NCBI GenBank assembly: GCA_910576865.1
Contig: CAJTKE010000001.1
Coordinates: 248,001-312,000, forward strand
DNA length: 64,000 nt
Source: an uncultured Oscillibacter sp.
GTDB taxonomy: Bacteria > Bacillota > Clostridia > Oscillospirales > Oscillospiraceae
Reading direction: 5' to 3'
Within the stretch, counting starts at the first letter, position 1, and the number at the start of each line of letters is the position of its first letter. Made by a program: the position numbers and the translations under genes. The notes below the pieces were generated by a model that saw only the letters and a program-made list of their open reading frames with translations, did not search any database and was not told the origin of the DNA. Below, piece by piece: positions 59,935 through 64,000 of this stretch.

Positions 59935-60801
59935 ATGAAAGAGTTCTCCTTCTCCGTGTTTCCCAACGAAAACTTCCTGGACCTGCGGCTGTTCCAATAC
60001 GGCTGGGAGCAGTGTGCCCCCCTTCACTCCTTCGGCCCCTTCGTGCGCAATCACTTTCTGTTCCATTACGTGATTTCCGGCAGGGGACAGCTGAACGCCG
60101 ACGGGCCGGACGGCGTCACCCGGTACTATGAGCTGGAGGCCGGCCAGGGCTTCCTGATCTGCCCGGGTCTGGTCAACACCTATTTCGCCGACCAGCACGA
60201 CCCGTGGAAGTACACGTGGCTGGAATTCGGCGGCCTGCGGGCGGAGGAGTTCCTCAGCGCCGCGGGACTGGGTCCGTCCCAGCCCATCTACCGGCCGAAG
60301 AGCGCCGCCCTGGCCGAGCCGGTGCGGGACGCCATGCTCTACATCGCGGACCACTCCAGCGCGTCCACCCTGTGCCTCATCGGGCATCTGTGCCTGTTTC
60401 TGGACGCGCTGATCCAGTCCTCCTCCACCCGCCGGGGCGTCCGGACCTCCCGGCTTCAGGATTTCTACATCCAGGAGGCCGTGACCTTTATGGAGCACAA
60501 CTACCAGCGGGAGCTGTCCGTGGAGGAGATCGCCGACGTGTGCAAGCTCAACCGCAGCTATTTCAGCAAGCTCTTCCGGGAGACCATGGGCTGTCCGCCC
60601 CAGGAGTTCCTGATCCGCCTGCGGCTGTCCCGGGCGGCAGAGCTGATGAAGACCACCAAGTCCTCCATCGGGGATATCTCCGCGGCCTGCGGATACCCCA
60701 ACCAGCTCCATTTTTCCCGGGCGTTCAAAAAGCGGTACGGCGTCCCGCCCCGGGAGTGGCGGCTGCAGAACAAGGCGGGGTCCGGCGGGGCGGCGGAGTG
60801 A
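59935..60801 (+). CDS. AraC-family regulator (MsmR/RafR-like)
   Basis: 288 residues. The N-terminal cupin (about 25-110: HYVISGRGQLNADG, EAGQGFLICPGLVNTYFADQHDPWKYTWLEFGG) is the type seen in raffinose/melibiose activators, and the C-terminal HTH pair (ELSVEEIADVCKLNRSYFSKLFRETMG, SIGDISAACGYPNQLHFSRAFKKRYG) is intact. Located between, and divergent or convergent to, two glycosidase genes, it most likely activates them in response to an alpha-galactoside or related sugar. Confidence 0.92.
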   Translation: MKEFSFSVFPNENFLDLRLFQYGWEQCAPLHSFGPFVRNHFLFHYVISGRGQLNADGPDGVTRYYELEAGQGFLICPGLVNTYFADQHDPWKYTWLEFGGLRAEEFLSAAGLGPSQPIYRPKSAALAEPVRDAMLYIADHSSASTLCLIGHLCLFLDALIQSSSTRRGVRTSRLQDFYIQEAVTFMEHNYQRELSVEEIADVCKLNRSYFSKLFRETMGCPPQEFLIRLRLSRAAELMKTTKSSIGDISAACGYPNQLHFSRAFKKRYGVPPREWRLQNKAGSGGAAE

Positions 60802-60807
60802 GCCCCC

Positions 60808-62997
60808 TCAGGCCTCCGCCGCCTCCAGGTGCAGCTGGAGGGACTGGTAATCCCCCCACATGGGCGGAACGGGATAGCCCGCGTACATCAGCACGTCCCC
60901 CCGCCAGAGGGTCTCGCCGCCGTTGACGCGGTAGCGCGCCTCCGGGTCCAGGCCCTTGAGCCTGAGGGTGACGAAGGGCTGGGCCGCCCAAGTGGAGCCG
61001 GTCACCAGACTGACCAGCGCCTCCCGGCGGTCCGGGGCGACGTGGGCCCAGGCGGTGTAGCCGGGGTCCTGGAAGGGAACGGAGAGCCGGTAGTAATCCC
61101 CCTCGTGAATCAGGCGGGCGTACCGCTTGAAGTCCTCCGTCTGGCGGCGGATGATTTCCTTCTCCTCCGGCGTGCATTTGCAGGGGTCCATCTCATAACC
61201 GAAGGTGCCGCTCATGGCCACCACGCCCCGGGTCTCCAGGGGCGTGACGCGGCCGTTCTGCTCGTTGGGCGAGGCGGAGACGTGGGCCCCCACGCAGGCC
61301 GACGGGTAGCAGAAGGAGGTCCCGTACTGGATGCGCAGGCGGTCGATGGCGTCGCTGTTGTCGCTGCACCAGATCTGGGGGGTGTAGTACAGCATGCCCA
61401 GGTCGAAGCGCCCGCCGCCGCCGCTGCAGCCCTCGATGAGCAGCGCGGGGTACGCCCGCCGCAGCCGCTCCAGCAGCTCGTAGAGCCCCAGGATGTAGCG
61501 GTGGGGAACCTCTCCCTGCCGGTCCGGGGGCAGGGCGGCGGACCACATGTCCGTGAAGGACCGGTTCATGTCCCATTTGACATAGGCGATTTCCGCGCTG
61601 TCCAGCACGCTTCGCAGGGCGGCGAAGAGGTGGTCCCGGACCTCCGCCCGGGACAGGTCCAGGACGAACTGGCTCCGTCCCCGGGCGCCGGGGCGGCCGG
61701 GAGCGCGGAGCGCCCAGTCCGGGTGCTCCTGATACAGCGCGCTGTCCTCGCTGACCATTTCCGGCTCCACCCACAGGCCGAATCGCATCCCCAGCCCCCG
61801 GACCCGGGGGACCAGCGCCTCCAGGCCGCCGGGGAGCTTGCCCCGGTTGACGTTCCAGTCGCCCAGGCCCCCGAAATCGTCGTTCCGCCGGCCGAACCAG
61901 CCGTCGTCCATGACCAGAAGCTGTATGCCCAGGGGCGCGGACGCCTCCGCGATCTCCAGCAGCTTTTCCGCGGTGAAGTCGAAATAGGTGGCCTCCCAGT
62001 TGTTGATCAGCACGGGCCTTTGAAGGCCCCCGCGGGGGCTTCGCAGCAGCCGCTCCCGGATGGCCCGGTGGAACCGGTGGGTCATGGGCGTGAAGCCATT
62101 GGGGGAGCAGATCATCGCCGCCTCCGGGGTGGTGAAGGCCTCGCCGGGGCCCAGAAGCCAGAAGAAGCCCTGGGGCTGGAGCCCCAGCACCAGCCGGATG
62201 TCCCCGAACTGGCTCAGCTCCGCCTCCGCCAGGAAGCCCCCGCTGTACAGCAGCGCCGCGCCGTAGCACAGCCCGTGGTCCTCTCCGGCGTCCCGGCCGC
62301 AGAGCATCACGAAGGGGTTGTGCTGGTGGCTGGAGGTTCCCCGGGTGCTTCCCACGGACTGGACGCCGGGACGCAGGGCGGCGCGGTGCATTCCACGCTC
62401 CCGGGCGTGGCCGCCGTCGAAGGTGATGAAGTCCATTCCGGCGGGGGGGAGGTCCAGGCAGAGGCTCGCCGCCTGGGCCAGCCGGACCGGGCGCTCCCCC
62501 CGGTTGCGAATCCGGACGGCCCGGGTGATCAGATCGTACTCCTCGAACACACCGTACAGCAGCTCCGCCTCCACGGAGGAGGACGGGTCCCGCAGCAGGA
62601 CGGACAGAGTCTCGCCGCCCTCTCCGTGAAAGGCGGGCAGGCCCTCCAGCGCGTACTTCCCCGGGCGGACCTCATGGGACACATACCGCAGGTCCAGAAG
62701 GCGGCTTCCGTCCGGCTGCTCCACCTGGGCGGAGGAGAGGCGGAAGTCCCCCACGCCGCAGGTGGAGTACTCCTGAGGCAGGGTGTCCAGGGAGTAGTCC
62801 CGGCGCCGCCCCACCTGATTGGGATTGGGACAGAAGCCCCGGTCGGCGTACTGAATCAGGCGGGAGAGGTCGCCGCCGCCCACCCGGGGGCCGTAATAGG
62901 TGTGGAGCAGGACGCTGTTTTCGTCCGCCTTCATCTGATAGGTCGTGTTTTGGGTGTGCAGGGTGAATACGCGGTTTTCCTTGTCCAGTACAATCAT
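60808..62997 (-). CDS. Alpha-galactosidase, GH36
   Basis: 729 residues, full GH36 length: N-terminal beta-supersandwich (about 1-320), the barrel with LLVMDDGWFGRRNDDFGGLGDW, AYVKWDMNRSF (nucleophile Asp476), IEGCSGGGGRFDLGML and IWCSDNSDAIDRL (acid/base Asp546), and a C-terminal beta domain. The 70-residue spacing equals that of characterised Geobacillus enzymes. It removes galactose from raffinose, stachyose or melibiose in the cytoplasm. Ends 6 bp from the convergent AraC gene with no terminator between. Confidence 0.96.
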   Translation of the reverse strand: MIVLDKENRVFTLHTQNTTYQMKADENSVLLHTYYGPRVGGGDLSRLIQYADRGFCPNPNQVGRRRDYSLDTLPQEYSTCGVGDFRLSSAQVEQPDGSRLLDLRYVSHEVRPGKYALEGLPAFHGEGGETLSVLLRDPSSSVEAELLYGVFEEYDLITRAVRIRNRGERPVRLAQAASLCLDLPPAGMDFITFDGGHARERGMHRAALRPGVQSVGSTRGTSSHQHNPFVMLCGRDAGEDHGLCYGAALLYSGGFLAEAELSQFGDIRLVLGLQPQGFFWLLGPGEAFTTPEAAMICSPNGFTPMTHRFHRAIRERLLRSPRGGLQRPVLINNWEATYFDFTAEKLLEIAEASAPLGIQLLVMDDGWFGRRNDDFGGLGDWNVNRGKLPGGLEALVPRVRGLGMRFGLWVEPEMVSEDSALYQEHPDWALRAPGRPGARGRSQFVLDLSRAEVRDHLFAALRSVLDSAEIAYVKWDMNRSFTDMWSAALPPDRQGEVPHRYILGLYELLERLRRAYPALLIEGCSGGGGRFDLGMLYYTPQIWCSDNSDAIDRLRIQYGTSFCYPSACVGAHVSASPNEQNGRVTPLETRGVVAMSGTFGYEMDPCKCTPEEKEIIRRQTEDFKRYARLIHEGDYYRLSVPFQDPGYTAWAHVAPDRREALVSLVTGSTWAAQPFVTLRLKGLDPEARYRVNGGETLWRGDVLMYAGYPVPPMWGDYQSLQLHLEAAEA

Positions 62998-63026
62998 AGG
63001 GCATCCTCTCGTTTCGTCACGGTTGT

Positions 63027-63060
63027 CAACTGCTGCCGCCCCCGTACAGGGGCGGCGGCA
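63027..63060 (-). terminator. Hairpin between the ABC ATPase and GH36 genes
   Basis: A GC-rich inverted repeat (GCCGCCCC with GGGGCGGC within 63033-63055) lies in the 85-bp gap. No T-tract on the minus strand, so it may only reduce read-through. Confidence 0.4.
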
Positions 63061-63082
63061 TGTTCGCGGGAGCTGAAAACGC

Positions 63083-64000
63083 TTAGAACTCCAGGTTCTT
63101 TCCGTCCTGGCCGAAGACGTGGCAGACGCTGCCGCCGAAGGTCAGGTTCAGTTTGTCCCCGGTATGGAAGGTGTCAATGTGCTCTCCGGTGGCGTCCATG
63201 GTGGGCACGATGACCACCACGTCCCGCCCTTCGGCGTTGGCGTGGAAATGGACCTCGCTGCCCATCATCTCGGCCACCTCCACGGTGGCGCTCAGGGTGT
63301 TCCCCGGCTCCTTGGCCAGTACCATGTGGCTGGGCCGGACGCCCAGGGTGATGGCCTGGGCGGGCACCTTCCGGGCCGCCAGAGCCGCCTGCTTCTCCTG
63401 GGACAGCTCCACCTTGCAGCCGCCGACGCTGACGAGGTACCTGCCGCCCTCCTGGGTGAGCCTGGCGTCGAAGAAGTTCATCTGGGGCATGCCGATGAAG
63501 CCGGCCACGAAGATGTTGGCGGGATGGTCGAAGACCTCCTGGGGCGTGCCGATCTGCTGAATCCAGCCGTCCTTCATGATGACGATCCGGTCGCCCAGGG
63601 TCATGGCCTCCGTCTGGTCGTGGGTGACATAGATGAAGGTCGTGTTGATTTTCTGCCGGAGCTTGATGATCTCCGCCCGCATCTGGTTGCGGAGCTTGGC
63701 GTCCAGGTTGGAGAGGGGTTCATCCATCAAAAGGACCTTGGGCTCCCGGACGATGGCCCGGCCGATGGCCACCCGCTGGCGCTGGCCGCCGGACAGGGCC
63801 TTGGGCTTGCGGTCCAGGAACTGGGTGATGTCCAGAATGGCGGCGGCCTCCTTGACTCGCTTGTCGATCTCGTCCTTGGCCACCTTGCGGAGCTTCAGGG
63901 GGAAGGCCATGTTTTCGTAGACGGTCATGTGAGGGTACAGGGCGTAGGACTGGAAGACCATGGCGATGTCCCGGTTTTTGGGTTCCACGTCGTTCATGAG
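63083..64000 (-). CDS. MsmK/UgpC-type sugar ABC transporter ATPase (start beyond window)
   Basis: At least 304 residues; the frame is open to the window edge, so Walker A and the true start are missing. Visible are the Q-loop MVFQSYALYPHMTVYENM, signature LSGGQRQRVAIGRAI, Walker B VLLMDEPLSNLDAKLR, H-loop YVTHDQTEAMTLGD and the C-terminal regulatory OB/TOBE domain (about 220-304). Such ATPases serve several oligosaccharide importers at once (malto-oligosaccharides, raffinose). Next to GH36 and GH13 it probably powers uptake of their substrates. Confidence 0.92.
   Translation of the reverse strand, partial: LMNDVEPKNRDIAMVFQSYALYPHMTVYENMAFPLKLRKVAKDEIDKRVKEAAAILDITQFLDRKPKALSGGQRQRVAIGRAIVREPKVLLMDEPLSNLDAKLRNQMRAEIIKLRQKINTTFIYVTHDQTEAMTLGDRIVIMKDGWIQQIGTPQEVFDHPANIFVAGFIGMPQMNFFDARLTQEGGRYLVSVGGCKVELSQEKQAALAARKVPAQAITLGVRPSHMVLAKEPGNTLSATVEVAEMMGSEVHFHANAEGRDVVVIVPTMDATGEHIDTFHTGDKLNLTFGGSVCHVFGQDGKNLEF

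Overview
The window is a GC-rich, gene-dense chromosome segment of an anaerobic gut-type Firmicute. The best fit is the Oscillospiraceae (clostridial cluster IV; relatives of Flavonifractor, Pseudoflavonifractor, Lawsonibacter, Intestinimonas or Dysosmobacter). The evidence is indirect: Shine-Dalgarno sites of the AGGAGG type, Firmicute promoters, BceB-type and PadR genes, a Na+-pumping decarboxylase operon with a separate biotin carrier, BMP-type nucleoside transport, and very high G+C at third codon positions. The species cannot be named from this.

Layout. 1-5.5 kb: end of a bacitracin-type ABC permease, two GT4 glycosyltransferases, a VTT membrane protein and a secreted-type HExxH protein. 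5.5-7.7 kb: rpsF-ssb-rpsR, tRNA-Gly(CCC), then about 800 bp without genes, filled with hairpin-forming repeats. 7.7-13.6 kb (minus strand): a metallophosphoesterase overlapping a ParB-like/BMP fusion gene, ptsH-ptsI, and a fructokinase. 13.9-17.7 kb: a zinc-ribbon protein, a CDF cation exporter and a PadR operon. 17.8-21.4 kb (minus): a 48-residue protein and the oxaloacetate decarboxylase operon oadG-biotin carrier-oadB-oadA. 21.6-30.5 kb: sfsA, an AraC/DUF2000 pair, ispE with a lipase-like hydrolase, a 27-codon ORF, two convergent NSS-family symporters, a C-GCAxxG-C-C protein, a lipoprotein and a glutamine-amidotransferase-like hydrolase.

30.6-34.6 kb is the accessory part: tRNA-Gly(TCC), Arg(TCT), His(GTG) and Gln(TTG), a 600-bp repeat block with a 106-bp tandem repeat, and tRNA-Lys(TTT). 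A prophage relic follows (KTR zinc-ribbon protein, two small proteins, a major capsid protein). It is cut at the capsid start codon by a complete IS5-family element. Directly behind the IS lies a seven-gene nucleoside operon (34.7-42.2 kb): BMP lipoprotein, ABC ATPase, two permeases, ribokinase-type kinase, uridine phosphorylase and nucleoside hydrolase. Together these would import a nucleoside and split it into base and sugar (phosphate).

42.2-64 kb: a CapA-like protein, a chemoreceptor, and an uncharacterised DUF3798 ABC operon with a structured leader (45.9-51.7 kb). Next come a PepD-type dipeptidase and a three-gene run of a VanX-type D-Ala-D-Ala dipeptidase, an orphan sugar-type binding protein and a second chemoreceptor. 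The window ends with an alpha-galactoside/sucrose group: amylosucrase-like GH13, AraC regulator, GH36 alpha-galactosidase, and the start-truncated MsmK/UgpC ATPase that would energise a sugar importer outside the window.

Most notable for follow-up: the ParB-like/BMP fusion with its overlapping phosphoesterase, the DUF3798 transporter with its leader hairpins, the hairpin arrays and covarying repeat modules behind tRNA genes, an HPr with Lys where the regulatory Ser46 should be, and the 27-codon ORF.
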